Source: an uncultured Pelagibacteraceae bacterium
GTDB lineage: Bacteria > Pseudomonadota > Alphaproteobacteria > Pelagibacterales > Pelagibacteraceae
Length of the DNA: 46,653 bases
Direction of reading: 5' to 3'
Assembly (NCBI GenBank): GCA_902629215.1
Contig: CACOQC010000002.1
Span: forward strand, 78,009-124,661
Shown: piece by piece, positions 8,627-17,914 of the stretch
Layout of the letters: every line of letters begins with the position of its first letter
Position numbering within the stretch: position 1 is the first letter of the stretch
The notes under the pieces: generated by a model
Database searches by the model: none
Told to the model about the DNA's origin: nothing
Seen by the model: only the letters and a program-made list of their open reading frames with translations
Translations under genes and position numbers: made by a program

Positions 8627-10228
8627 TTATTTGCTTGCAGGAGCATCATCTTTAAAAAGTTTATAATCTAAACTATCAATCAATGCTTTGAACGAAGCGT
8701 CAATTATGTTTGTTGATACACCAATAGTAAACCAATTTTTTCCTTTAGAGTCTGTGCTTTCAATTGATACTCTGGTAACAGCTTCTGTTCCTGTATTTAA
8801 GATTCTCACTTTATAATCAACTAATTTTAAATCTTTTAAATATTTTGAATATTTCGCTAAGCGATCAACATTTTGTCTAATTGCATTATCCAAAGCATTT
8901 ACCGGTCCATTACCCTCACCTTCACAGATAATTTTTTCTCCGTCAACTTCTAATTGAGCTTTAGCAGATGAAATTATTTCTCCTGATTTATTTTTTTTAA
9001 CTGAAACGTCATATTCATTAATAGATATATATCTAGGTATTTCTCCAATAATTCTCCTTGCTAATAATTCAAATGATGCATCAGCACCATCATAGCTATA
9101 ACCGATAAATTCTCTATCTTTTACTTCATCTAATAATTTTTTAATTTTAGGATCATTTTCTTCAATTTTAATTTTGATACTTTTTAATCTTGAGATAATA
9201 TTGGATTTTCCAGATTGGTCTGACACAACAATATTTCTTGTATTACCAACTTCCTCTGGGTTAATGTGTTCATAGGTTTTTGGATCTTTTTGTACAGCAG
9301 ATACATGTAATCCTCCTTTATGTGAAAATGCTGCAGCACCAACATATGGTAAATGTTGATTAGGTTTTCTATTTAGAATTTCATCCAACAATCTCGAACA
9401 ATCAGTTAAATTTTTAATATTTTTAGATTTTATGCCAATTTCAAATTGTGATGAAAAATTTTTTTTTAAAAAAAATGTTGGTATTAATGACATTAAATTC
9501 GCATTTCCACATCTTTCACCTAATCCATTAATTGTCCCTTGAATTTGTCGAACACCAGATAATACTGCAGCTAAAGAATTTGCAACAGCATTACCAGTAT
9601 CATTGTGAGCATGGATACCCAAATTTTTTCCAGGAACTACTTTTGATACTTCAGATACTATTTCTGAAACTTCATGAGGTAATGTTCCACCATTTGTATC
9701 ACATAATACAATCCATCTTGCGCCTTGATCAAAAGCTGCCGTAATACATGAAAGCGCATATTTTGGATTTGCTTTATAACCATCAAAAAAATGCTCTGCA
9801 TCAAACATAAATTCCTTTTTTGCTTTGACAAAATATTTTGCGCTTTCACTGATATTTTCTAAATTTTCTTTATTGGTAATACCTAAAGCGACCTCAACAT
9901 GAAAATCCCATGACTTTCCAACTAAACATACTGCTGAAGTATTTGAGTTCATCAATGCTGATATTCCTGTATCATTTTCAGCACTTCGGCCTAATCTTTT
10001 TGTCATTCCAAAACATGTAAGTTTTGCATTTTTAAAATTATGTTTTTTTTGAAAAAACTCTGTATCTGTTGGATTTGCCCCAGGCCAACCACCTTCAATA
10101 TAATCAACACCTAGATTATCTAACGCAGATGCAATTTTTTCTTTGTCCTCAATAGAAAAATCTACTCCTTGTGTTTGAGCACCATCTCTTAACGTTGTAT
10201 CAAAAATATATAATCTCTCTTTACTCAT
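8627..10228 (-). CDS. cimA: Citramalate synthase
   Basis: CimA condenses pyruvate and acetyl-CoA to (R)-citramalate, the first step of the threonine-independent route to 2-oxobutyrate and isoleucine. The product has the DTTLRDGAQTQGV motif of the HMGL-like TIM barrel, then DYIEGGWPGANPTD, which separates the CimA branch from 2-isopropylmalate synthase, and a C-terminal regulatory domain as in LeuA. The total is about 533 residues, usual for the long CimA type. I chose the ATG at 10228 because it forms an ATGA overlap with the cysS stop; an upstream in-frame start at 10240 would lie inside cysS. No leuCD genes are in view. Confidence 0.92.
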   Translation of the reverse strand: MSKERLYIFDTTLRDGAQTQGVDFSIEDKEKIASALDNLGVDYIEGGWPGANPTDTEFFQKKHNFKNAKLTCFGMTKRLGRSAENDTGISALMNSNTSAVCLVGKSWDFHVEVALGITNKENLENISESAKYFVKAKKEFMFDAEHFFDGYKANPKYALSCITAAFDQGARWIVLCDTNGGTLPHEVSEIVSEVSKVVPGKNLGIHAHNDTGNAVANSLAAVLSGVRQIQGTINGLGERCGNANLMSLIPTFFLKKNFSSQFEIGIKSKNIKNLTDCSRLLDEILNRKPNQHLPYVGAAAFSHKGGLHVSAVQKDPKTYEHINPEEVGNTRNIVVSDQSGKSNIISRLKSIKIKIEENDPKIKKLLDEVKDREFIGYSYDGADASFELLARRIIGEIPRYISINEYDVSVKKNKSGEIISSAKAQLEVDGEKIICEGEGNGPVNALDNAIRQNVDRLAKYSKYLKDLKLVDYKVRILNTGTEAVTRVSIESTDSKGKNWFTIGVSTNIIDASFKALIDSLDYKLFKDDAPASK

Positions 10229-11568
10229 TTGAATTTCCAAAGTGTTTTACCATCTTTGTCTTCGATTAAAACACCTTTATCAAAAAGTTCATCTCTTATT
10301 CTGTCAGCTTCCTTGTAATCTTTATTTTTCCTTGCCTTATTTCTTAATTCTATTTTACTATTTATGTCTTTTTCGCTAATTGCAACTTTATCTTTTTTGT
10401 ATTTTTCCCATTGTTTATTATCTTCATTAAATAAACCTACAAACTTACAAGCTGATATAAATAATTCTTTGTTTTCTCCTTTGCTTGCTTTTTCATAAAG
10501 CTGATGCAAATTAGCTATATAACCTGGAGTATTTAAATCTTCATATAAAGGTTTTAAAATCTCCTCTGTCACTTGAACAGAATTTTTTTCAGATGAGTAA
10601 ACACGATACCACTTATCTAAAGTATTCTGACAATCGTTAATTAATTTATCATTCCAATCTAATGGTTGTTTATAATGAGCGCTCATTAATGCTAATCTAA
10701 TTACTTGCCCACTTGTCTTGTTTCTAAAGTCTTTAATTTTAAGAATATTTCCCTGAGACTTAGCCATTTTTTCATTAGACATTGTAATAAAAGCGTTATG
10801 CACCCAATAATTTGCAAAAATTTGTGAATCATTTGCACATCTAGATTGAGCTATCTCATTTTCATGATGTGGAAATATCAAGTCAATTCCACCTCCGTGA
10901 ATATCAAATTCATTTCCTAAAAATTTTTTTGACATTGCTGAGCATTCTAAATGCCAACCTGGTCGCCCTTTACCCCAAGGAGAATCCCAAGAAGGCTCAT
11001 CTTTAACAGATGGTTTCCACAAAACAAAATCTTCTGAATTTTTTTTGTTGTCACTTATATCTACTCTTGATCCAGCTATTAAATCCTCTAATTTCTTATT
11101 TGATAATTTTCCATAATCAGAAAATTTCTTAACTTCGAAATAAACATGATTATTATTTTCATAAGCAAAACCTTTTTTTATTAATTGATTTATCATTTCT
11201 ATCATTAAATCAATATGTTCAGTGGCTTTAGGCTGATGAGTAGGATTTTCGCAATTCAAAAACTTACAGTCCTCAAAAAAACTTGATGTCACTTTATTAG
11301 TAAGTTCTTTTGCAGATATTTTTTGTTCCTGTGATGATTTAATTATTTTATCATCAATATCTGTAATATTTCTTATATATGTTACTTTTGAATAAGTATT
11401 TTTTAGTAATTTAAAAAGAATATCAAAAATAACTAATGGTCGCGCATTTCCAATATGTGGGTCATCATATACAGTTGGTCCGCAAACATACATTCCAATA
11501 TTTTTTTTATCTTTTGGAATAAATTTTTCTTTTTTATTTGTTAAATTATTTGTTAAAAAAATATCCAT
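10225..11568 (-). CDS. cysS: Cysteinyl-tRNA synthetase
   Basis: CysS charges tRNA-Cys. The 447-residue protein has YVCGPTVYDDPHIGNARP near residues 28-45, with the HIGH-type motif written HIGN and the zinc-ligand Cys just before it. The KMSKS motif appears as KMAKSQGN. The GWHLECSAM segment with further zinc ligands is present. The length is slightly shorter than the E. coli enzyme (461). The stop overlaps the cimA start, so the two are translationally coupled. A 51-bp gap separates it from nadE upstream. Confidence 0.97.
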   Translation of the reverse strand: MDIFLTNNLTNKKEKFIPKDKKNIGMYVCGPTVYDDPHIGNARPLVIFDILFKLLKNTYSKVTYIRNITDIDDKIIKSSQEQKISAKELTNKVTSSFFEDCKFLNCENPTHQPKATEHIDLMIEMINQLIKKGFAYENNNHVYFEVKKFSDYGKLSNKKLEDLIAGSRVDISDNKKNSEDFVLWKPSVKDEPSWDSPWGKGRPGWHLECSAMSKKFLGNEFDIHGGGIDLIFPHHENEIAQSRCANDSQIFANYWVHNAFITMSNEKMAKSQGNILKIKDFRNKTSGQVIRLALMSAHYKQPLDWNDKLINDCQNTLDKWYRVYSSEKNSVQVTEEILKPLYEDLNTPGYIANLHQLYEKASKGENKELFISACKFVGLFNEDNKQWEKYKKDKVAISEKDINSKIELRNKARKNKDYKEADRIRDELFDKGVLIEDKDGKTLWKFK

Positions 11569-11619
11569 TTTAATTGATTAAGAAATATACCTTATTTAGT
11601 GATTTGTTAATCGAATTGA

Positions 11620-12357
11620 TTAACTAGGAATCTTGCATACTGGAATAGGCTCCATTTTATGCAAGTTTTGTTTTCTAATTTTTTCGTATTCAGTTTTATG
11701 AGGTGAGTCGGGATTTTTCATAGCATCCTCTAAATCCTTATAACTAAAACCTAATTGCCCTTCATCAGTTCTACCATCGTCCCAAAGACCATCGGTTGGA
11801 GGTGCGTCTATGATTTCTTTTAATATCCCTAATTCTTTTCCAAGTTCCCAAACTTCAGTTTTATTACAATCTGCTATTGGTGAAATATCCACTCCACCAT
11901 CACCATATTTTGTGTAAAAACCTACTCCAAAATCTTCTACCTTATTTCCTGTGCCAACAACTATTCCTTTATTTGCAGCAGCCACCTGGTACAAAGTAGC
12001 CATTCTTAATCTTGCTCTAGAGTTAGCTAATCCATGTTCATTATTAAATTTAGTTAAAGTAGAAGAAAAAGTTTCAAACAATTTATCTAGGTCAATTGTA
12101 TGAGCTTCTACATTTTTAAATTTTTCAACTAACCAATTTTGATGTTTTAAACTTAAGTCATGTTGATTTGATTTTTGTTTTATAGGCATTGATAAAACAA
12201 TCGTTTTTAAACCTGTCATTGCGCTTAGAGTACTTGATACAGAAGAGTCAATTCCACCAGAAATACCAATCACTAAAGACTGAGCTTTAGTAGGCATTTG
12301 ATCAACATAAGATTTGATCCAATTTGAAATAAATTTAACTTTTTCTGAAAGATTCAT
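11620..12357 (-). CDS. nadE: NH3-dependent NAD+ synthetase
   Basis: NadE adenylates and amidates nicotinic acid adenine dinucleotide to make NAD+. The 245-residue protein has the ATP pyrophosphatase loop VIGISGGIDSSVSS near residues 28-41 and the substrate loop GTGNKVEDFGVGFYTKYGDG near 136-155. It has no N-terminal nitrilase-type glutaminase domain, so it is the ammonia-using form. It lies in the minus-strand run between DAHP synthase and cysS, with gaps of 38 and 51 bp on either side. Confidence 0.95.
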   Translation of the reverse strand: MNLSEKVKFISNWIKSYVDQMPTKAQSLVIGISGGIDSSVSSTLSAMTGLKTIVLSMPIKQKSNQHDLSLKHQNWLVEKFKNVEAHTIDLDKLFETFSSTLTKFNNEHGLANSRARLRMATLYQVAAANKGIVVGTGNKVEDFGVGFYTKYGDGGVDISPIADCNKTEVWELGKELGILKEIIDAPPTDGLWDDGRTDEGQLGFSYKDLEDAMKNPDSPHKTEYEKIRKQNLHKMEPIPVCKIPS

Positions 12358-12395
12358 ATTTAATATTTAACAATCTTATACTTTAAAGCAATGGC

Positions 12396-13781
12396 CTAAG
12401 ATGCCACCTGAATAGCATTTTTTGAATAGCTGCTATTCTTTTTTATCTCATCTGAAATCAGGAAAGCTAATTCTAGTGCCTGATTAGCATTTAATCTTGG
12501 ATCACAATGAGTATGATATCTTGAAGATAGGTCTTTTTCTGAAATCTTTTGTGCTCCTCCAGTACATTCTGTCACATTTTGACCAGTTAATTCAATATGT
12601 AATCCACCTGCATAACTTCCTTCGCTTTGATGACATGAAAAAACATTTTTAACTTCTTTTAAAACGCTATTGAAAGGTCTTGTTTTAAAACCAGTTGAAG
12701 CTTGCATTGTATTTCCATGACATGGATCACATGACCAAATAACATTTAATCCTTCTTTTTTAATAGTTCTTATTAGTTTAGGTAAATGTTTAGCTACATT
12801 ATCACAACCAAATCTTGATATTAGGGTAATTTTACCTTTTTCATTTTTAGGATTAATTCGATTACACAAATTGATTAAATCATCAGCTTTTAAAGTAGGT
12901 CCACATTTAATTCCAATTGGGTTTTCTATTCCACGACAAAATTCAACATGCCCACCATCCAATTGTCTTGTTCTATCTCCGATCCAAACAAAATGTGCTG
13001 AGGTATCATGATTTTCTCCTGTTGTAGAGTCTGTTCTTGTCATAGACTCTTCGAAAGGTAATAACAAAGCTTCGTGTGAAGTCCAAAAATTAACGGTCTT
13101 TAATCTTCTGTTAAAATCTGAATTAATTCCGCAAGCATCCATAAAAGTTAAAGCTTTTTCAATTTGATCCTCTAAATCTTTGAATCTTTTTGCCTCAGGG
13201 CTTTTTTTTATAAAACCTAAATTCCATGTATGAACATTCTTTAAATCAGCAAAACCTCCATGAGAAAATGCTCTTATTAAATTTAATGTTGCTGCAGATT
13301 GTGAATATGCTTTAAATAATCTTTTTGGATCTGGAACTCTTGCTTTTTCACTGAATTCTATTCCATTTATATTATCACCAAGATAGCTTGGTAATTCAAC
13401 TCCATCTTTTACTTCTATTGGTGAACTTCTTGGTTTTGAAAACTGTCCTGCAATTCTTCCTAATTTTACAACTGGTAAAGAGGCTGAGTATGTTAAAACT
13501 AATGACATCTGAAGCATTAGCTTAAATGTATCTCTTATATTGTCAGGATGAAATTCTGCAAAACTTTCTGCACAATCTCCACCCTGTAGTAAAAAAGCTT
13601 TTCCATCAACAACTTCTGCAAGTTGTTGTTTCAAGTGTCTAGTTTCACCAGCAAAAACAAGTGGTGGAAAAGTTTTAATTTTATTCAAAACTTGATCCAG
13701 CTCTTTTTTATCGGGATAATCCGGAATATGTTTTACCGGGTATTTTCTCCAGCTGTTTTTTTTCCAATTTTTCATGTTCAA
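12396..13781 (-). CDS. Class II 3-deoxy-7-phosphoheptulonate synthase (DAHP synthase)
   Basis: This enzyme joins phosphoenolpyruvate and erythrose 4-phosphate, the entry step to aromatic amino acids. The 461 residues match the plant/actinobacterial class II type rather than AroF/G/H: FLLQGGDCAESF near 80-91, KLGRIAGQFSKPRS near 122-135, WIGDRTRQLDGGHVEF and CDPCHGNT with the metal-binding Cys and His. In-frame Met codons at residues 1 and 3 both look usable. No other shikimate gene is nearby. The 48-bp gap upstream shows no clear promoter to me. Confidence 0.95.
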   Translation of the reverse strand: MNMKNWKKNSWRKYPVKHIPDYPDKKELDQVLNKIKTFPPLVFAGETRHLKQQLAEVVDGKAFLLQGGDCAESFAEFHPDNIRDTFKLMLQMSLVLTYSASLPVVKLGRIAGQFSKPRSSPIEVKDGVELPSYLGDNINGIEFSEKARVPDPKRLFKAYSQSAATLNLIRAFSHGGFADLKNVHTWNLGFIKKSPEAKRFKDLEDQIEKALTFMDACGINSDFNRRLKTVNFWTSHEALLLPFEESMTRTDSTTGENHDTSAHFVWIGDRTRQLDGGHVEFCRGIENPIGIKCGPTLKADDLINLCNRINPKNEKGKITLISRFGCDNVAKHLPKLIRTIKKEGLNVIWSCDPCHGNTMQASTGFKTRPFNSVLKEVKNVFSCHQSEGSYAGGLHIELTGQNVTECTGGAQKISEKDLSSRYHTHCDPRLNANQALELAFLISDEIKKNSSYSKNAIQVAS

Positions 13782-13829
13782 CCTGAAATTGTTTTATCAG
13801 AGTTTTCTAGCAATTCAAGAAACTTTAAA

Positions 13830-14648
13830 TTATTTATTATTTAGAGCATCTTTTAACACATACCAAGCATCAAATGACGTAATTTTTCTAAAAATTCTCT
13901 CATAATTATTTGCAATCATTAATTCATCTATACTTTTTTGATTAGAAGTATAATTGTGCTCAACAGTAAAAAATATTGGTTGATATTTTTTAAAATCAAA
14001 ATTTTTTAATATTTCAAATTCAGAACCTTCTGTATCTACAGATATATAAGAGGGGGCCGTATCATTAAATTCATCTCTTACGAGATCGTTTAATGATATA
14101 GATTCAATTTTAAAATTTTTAAATTTCTTATTTCTAAGTTTTGAATTTTCAGACATACTATCTTTATCACTATATCTAAAAGAATTTATTGTAGACAAAA
14201 CTCCATTTTCGGAACTTAAAAAATCTAAAGTTTCACCAGTTTTTTTCCAAATACATTTAGTAATTATTTTACTATCAGGTCTATTTTTTTTTAACTGTTC
14301 ATACCATTGAGGATCAGGTTCTCCTAAAACACCTTTCCATCTTGAATAATTTTCAAGAAAATGTGTATTAGACAAATCTATACCATCTGTAGCACCAAAT
14401 TCTAAAAAAGTTTTATCATAATTATTTTCAATTAAAAAATCAGCAAAGACATCTTGATATAATTGAGATTTAATAAATTTACTTTTTCCTTTTGTAGAAT
14501 TAATAAAATTAAATAACATATTTTTTTCTGTTTCATCTACATCCAACATCTTCAATTTAAAAGCTCTATCAAGAATTGCAAAATGATCTATATTTTTTAC
14601 ATCTGCAGTAAATCTTATTTGATTGAAGGTATATTTTTCTTTACTCAA
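13830..14648 (-). CDS. FkbM-family methyltransferase
   Basis: The 272-residue protein has a class I AdoMet-methyltransferase fold of the FkbM group: KTFLEFGATDGID near residues 80-92 as motif I, GVLGEPDPQWYEQL after it, and APSYISVDTEGSEFEIL near 200, a hallmark of the family. FkbM relatives commonly methylate sugars in surface polysaccharides or other secondary metabolites; the acceptor here is unknown. It follows glmS by ten bases, which links it in position to amino-sugar metabolism, but this may only reflect dense packing. Confidence 0.85.
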   Translation of the reverse strand: MSKEKYTFNQIRFTADVKNIDHFAILDRAFKLKMLDVDETEKNMLFNFINSTKGKSKFIKSQLYQDVFADFLIENNYDKTFLEFGATDGIDLSNTHFLENYSRWKGVLGEPDPQWYEQLKKNRPDSKIITKCIWKKTGETLDFLSSENGVLSTINSFRYSDKDSMSENSKLRNKKFKNFKIESISLNDLVRDEFNDTAPSYISVDTEGSEFEILKNFDFKKYQPIFFTVEHNYTSNQKSIDELMIANNYERIFRKITSFDAWYVLKDALNNK

Positions 14649-14658
14649 AATTAATAAA

Positions 14659-16479
14659 CTATTCTACAGTAACTGATTTAGCTAAATTTCTGGGTTTATC
14701 AATATCATAGCCCTTTATAAGTGCTGAATAATAAGCTAATTTTTGTAAAGGAATTGTTAAAAGAAATGGTAATAGATCTTCATTAGAACTTTCAACCTCT
14801 ATTTTTTCCCAAATGTTTTCTGAAACCACTTCATCTTTACTTTTATTTGTAACTAATAAAACTTTAGCTCCTCTTGCAATAACTTCCTGCATATTCGAAA
14901 TCGTTTTTTTATAATAATTATCTCTAGGTGCTAACACAACAACTGGCATACCCTCTTCAATTAATGCTAAAGGTCCATGTTTCATTTCACCTGCCGGATA
15001 ACCTTCCGCATGTATATAGGATAATTCTTTAAGTTTTAATGCTCCTTCTAGTGCAATTGGAAAAGAAAAACCTCTTCCTAAAAACATGGATCCTTTTGCT
15101 TCATTAAAAGTACTAGACACTGTTTGAATTTTATTATCTACTAATAATGTTTGTTCAACTAATTTAGGAAGTTTTTTTAGATCTTTTATTTTTTCTTCAA
15201 AAGTCTTTTTATCAATATCTTTTCTCAATGATCCAAGTTTTAAAGTTAAAATATATAAAATCAGAATTTGACCCAAAAAAGCTTTTGTAGAGGCAACACC
15301 AATTTCAATTCCACAATGTATAGGTAAAACAAATTCAGAGTCTCTTGCAATTGAACTTTCAACAACATTTACAACTGCACAAGTTTTCATTTCATTTTTT
15401 TTACATAAATCTAATGCTGCATAAGTATCTGCAGTTTCTCCAGATTGAGATACAAATATGTATAAAGTATCTTTTTTAAATCGATTTTTTCGGTATCTAA
15501 ATTCTGATGCAATGTCTATATTGACATCTAAAGACGTTAATTCTTCAAACCAATATTTAGCCATTAAACATGAATGGTAGGCTGTACCACAACCAATCAG
15601 AGTTACAGAAGATATTTCATCAGTTTTCCATGGAAAATTATAGATATTAATATCGTTATGAGATGTATCTAAATATTCATTAATTCCATTTTTAAGAGTT
15701 GTAGGTTGTTCCTCTATTTCTTTTGCCATGAAATGTTTATAATCACCTTTTTCATATTTTTCCTCAGATGATGATAGTTCTAAAACTTTTTTATTTATTT
15801 TTATTCCTTCTTCACTAAAGAATTCTACATGATCCCGTTTAATAACACAGAACTCACCATCATTTAGATAAGTTATCTTATTCGTCATTGATTTAAGGGC
15901 ATAAGAGTCGGAACCTAAATAGTTTTCATTTGGTCCATATCCAACAGCTAAAGGTGAGCCTCTTCTAGCACCAACTATCAAGTCAGGTTGATCTTTAAAT
16001 AAAATCCCAAGAGCAAAACTACCATGTAAAGATTTTAAAGTTTTTTTAATTGAATTTACAATATTCTCAGTTTTCAAATTTTCTGTTATCAAATGAACTA
16101 TCACCTCAGTGTCAGTTTGTGATTTAAATATATGTCCTTTACCAACTAAAAATTTTTTTAATAAAGTTGAATTTTCAATTATTCCATTGTGAACAACTGA
16201 AACATTTTGAGATGAATGAGGATGTGCATTGATACTATTAGGTAATCCATGAGTTGCCCATCTTACATGACCAATGCCGATAGTGCCCTCCATATTTTGA
16301 ACTAAAGAATTTTTTTCAAGATTATCTACTCTACCCTCAGATTTTACCTCATTGATTGATCCATTAGAAAGTGTTGCTATACCAGCAGAGTCATAACCTC
16401 TATATTCTAATTTCTTTAAAGAATTAATAATCGTTGCTGAAACAGATTTATTGCTATTAATGCCAATTATTCCACACAT
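14659..16479 (-). CDS. glmS: Glutamine--fructose-6-phosphate aminotransferase
   Basis: GlmS makes glucosamine 6-phosphate, the first step to UDP-GlcNAc. The 606-residue protein begins MCGIIGI, whose Cys2 is the N-terminal nucleophile of the glutaminase domain; RGYDSAGIA and GIGHVRWATHG follow. Two SIS isomerase domains come next, with GCGTAYHSCLMAKYW and the VSQSGETADT sugar-phosphate loop, and the protein ends in KPRNLAKSVTVE as usual. It lies two bases after a GlmU acetyltransferase-domain gene. I see no ribozyme-like leader in the short gap. Confidence 0.97.
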   Translation of the reverse strand: MCGIIGINSNKSVSATIINSLKKLEYRGYDSAGIATLSNGSINEVKSEGRVDNLEKNSLVQNMEGTIGIGHVRWATHGLPNSINAHPHSSQNVSVVHNGIIENSTLLKKFLVGKGHIFKSQTDTEVIVHLITENLKTENIVNSIKKTLKSLHGSFALGILFKDQPDLIVGARRGSPLAVGYGPNENYLGSDSYALKSMTNKITYLNDGEFCVIKRDHVEFFSEEGIKINKKVLELSSSEEKYEKGDYKHFMAKEIEEQPTTLKNGINEYLDTSHNDINIYNFPWKTDEISSVTLIGCGTAYHSCLMAKYWFEELTSLDVNIDIASEFRYRKNRFKKDTLYIFVSQSGETADTYAALDLCKKNEMKTCAVVNVVESSIARDSEFVLPIHCGIEIGVASTKAFLGQILILYILTLKLGSLRKDIDKKTFEEKIKDLKKLPKLVEQTLLVDNKIQTVSSTFNEAKGSMFLGRGFSFPIALEGALKLKELSYIHAEGYPAGEMKHGPLALIEEGMPVVVLAPRDNYYKKTISNMQEVIARGAKVLLVTNKSKDEVVSENIWEKIEVESSNEDLLPFLLTIPLQKLAYYSALIKGYDIDKPRNLAKSVTVE

Positions 16480-16481
16480 AA

Positions 16482-17105
16482 TTATTTTGACTTTCTTTTA
16501 TAATTTTTAACTTCAATTTGTGAACTTCTTGTTAGTGATAATGATTTTCTACTTACATTTTTAGTAATAACAGATCCTGCCCCAATTATACTACCTTCCT
16601 CAAGTGTAATAGGTGCAACTAAAGATGAGTTTGATCCAATAAATACATTATCTTTAATATTAGTTTTATTTTTCTTAACTCCGTCATAATTACAAGTGAT
16701 AGTTCCTGCTCCAACATTTACTGATTTACCAATTACACTATCACCAATGTAAGTTAAATGGTTTACTTTAGATTTTTTACCAAGTGTGCTTTTTTTAATT
16801 TCTACAAAATTTCCAATTTTTGATCCCTCTTTAAGTATTGTTCCTGGTCTAACTCTAGCATAGGGTCCAATCTCAACTTTGTTTTCTATTTTGCAATTTT
16901 CAAGATGTGAAAAAGATTTGATAGTAACGTTATTTCCAATTTTCACTTTTGCCCCTAATACCACATAAGGTTCAATGGTTACATTTTTTCCTATCTTGGT
17001 GTCATTTGAAAAATAAATTGTCTCAGGACCAAGCATTTTAACTCCCATCTGTAAAAATTTATGTCTAAGTTGATTTTGGAGTTTTTGTAAATTTAACTGT
17101 TTCAT
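16482..17105 (-). CDS. GlmU-like acetyltransferase domain alone (left-handed beta helix)
   Basis: The 207 residues align with only the C-terminal half of GlmU, the part that acetylates glucosamine 1-phosphate. Hexapeptide repeats run from about residue 30 to 185; IGPYARVRPGTIL, VGNFVEIKK-type and GAGTITCNYDG segments match GlmU closely. The N-terminal start corresponds to the linker helix near residue 230 of full GlmU (about 456 residues), and the uridylyltransferase domain is missing. Upstream is a divergent gene 70 bp away, so the missing half is not simply shifted in frame. It must be encoded elsewhere or be replaced. It sits two bases before glmS. Confidence 0.85.
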   Translation of the reverse strand: MKQLNLQKLQNQLRHKFLQMGVKMLGPETIYFSNDTKIGKNVTIEPYVVLGAKVKIGNNVTIKSFSHLENCKIENKVEIGPYARVRPGTILKEGSKIGNFVEIKKSTLGKKSKVNHLTYIGDSVIGKSVNVGAGTITCNYDGVKKNKTNIKDNVFIGSNSSLVAPITLEEGSIIGAGSVITKNVSRKSLSLTRSSQIEVKNYKRKSK

Positions 17106-17176
17106 CTATGAAATTCTTTATATTAAGTATATACGTTTCTTAATTCACAAAATATTTCTTAAAAATACTTTTGATT

Positions 17177-17860
17177 ATGAAACAGAAATTTACAATACTT
17201 TTTGATTTAGATGGAACTTTAGTAGATACGGCACCAGATTTAATGCGTGCGCATAATCATGTCATGAAAAAATTTGGTTATCCAACAAAGTCAACTGAAG
17301 AAATTAGGAATCTTGTCGGTCAGGGTGCCGGTGCGTTGCTTGGAAGATCTATTTGGGGACAAGCTAAAAAGGAATTTGGAAAAGTTCAAGATAAAAAAAT
17401 TAAAAAGGAAATGGTGAAAGATTTTATAGATTTCTATGGAAAAAATATTGTTAATGAAAGCACATTAATTAGTGGTGTCAAAGATTTTTTAATTTGGTCT
17501 AAAGATAATAATATATCTATGGCAGTTTGTACAAATAAGCAGGAACATTTAGCCATAGATCTTTTAAAAAAAATTGGAATTTATAATTTTTTTGAATATG
17601 TAGCTGGTCATAACACTTTTGAATATTGCAAGCCCGATCCAAGACACTTAACTTCTGTAATTGAAATATTAAATGGAGATACAAAAAAATCACTAATGAT
17701 TGGGGATAGTGAAACTGATGCTAATGCAGCAAAAGCTGCTGGTATTCCAATTATTTTGCTTGAAGATGGATATACTGAAAAAAATATAACTGAAATTTAC
17801 CACAATCACCTTGTTAAAGACTTTATTGGTATTGAAAAAATAGTATCAAATTATCTTTAA
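17177..17860 (+). CDS. gph: Phosphoglycolate phosphatase-like HAD hydrolase
   Basis: This is a HAD-superfamily phosphatase of the Gph type, about 227 residues. Motif I is FDLDGTLVDTAPDL near the N-terminus with the nucleophilic Asp, motif II is the CTNK region, and motif IV is MIGDSETDANAAKAAGIP. Gph removes phosphate from 2-phosphoglycolate, although HAD specificities are hard to predict. I prefer the ATG at 17177; an in-frame TTG two codons earlier is possible. It is divergent from the GlmU-domain gene and 54 bp ahead of the methylcitrate genes, with which it may share a transcript. Confidence 0.85.
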   Translation: MKQKFTILFDLDGTLVDTAPDLMRAHNHVMKKFGYPTKSTEEIRNLVGQGAGALLGRSIWGQAKKEFGKVQDKKIKKEMVKDFIDFYGKNIVNESTLISGVKDFLIWSKDNNISMAVCTNKQEHLAIDLLKKIGIYNFFEYVAGHNTFEYCKPDPRHLTSVIEILNGDTKKSLMIGDSETDANAAKAAGIPIILLEDGYTEKNITEIYHNHLVKDFIGIEKIVSNYL

Positions 17861-17904
17861 TATTGATTATTTTTTTTTAACTATTAAAAACAAATCAGTT
17901 AATT

Positions 17905-17909
17905 AGGAG
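17905..17909 (+). promoter_or_regulatory. Shine-Dalgarno site that sets the TTG start of prpD
   Basis: AGGAG sits five bases before TTG at 17915. Most genes in this window lack a clear ribosome-binding site, so this one gives real support to a non-ATG start. No in-frame ATG lies close by. Confidence 0.7.
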
Positions 17910-17914
17910 TTATT

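Noticed and set aside
10228..10240. Longer cimA start overlapping cysS by 16 bases
   Set aside because: The ATG at 10228 forms the ATGA overlap used repeatedly in this window and gives the family-typical N-terminus.
17861..17914. Riboswitch upstream of prpD
   Set aside because: The gap is only 54 bases and AT-only apart from the ribosome-binding site; no conserved fold is visible.
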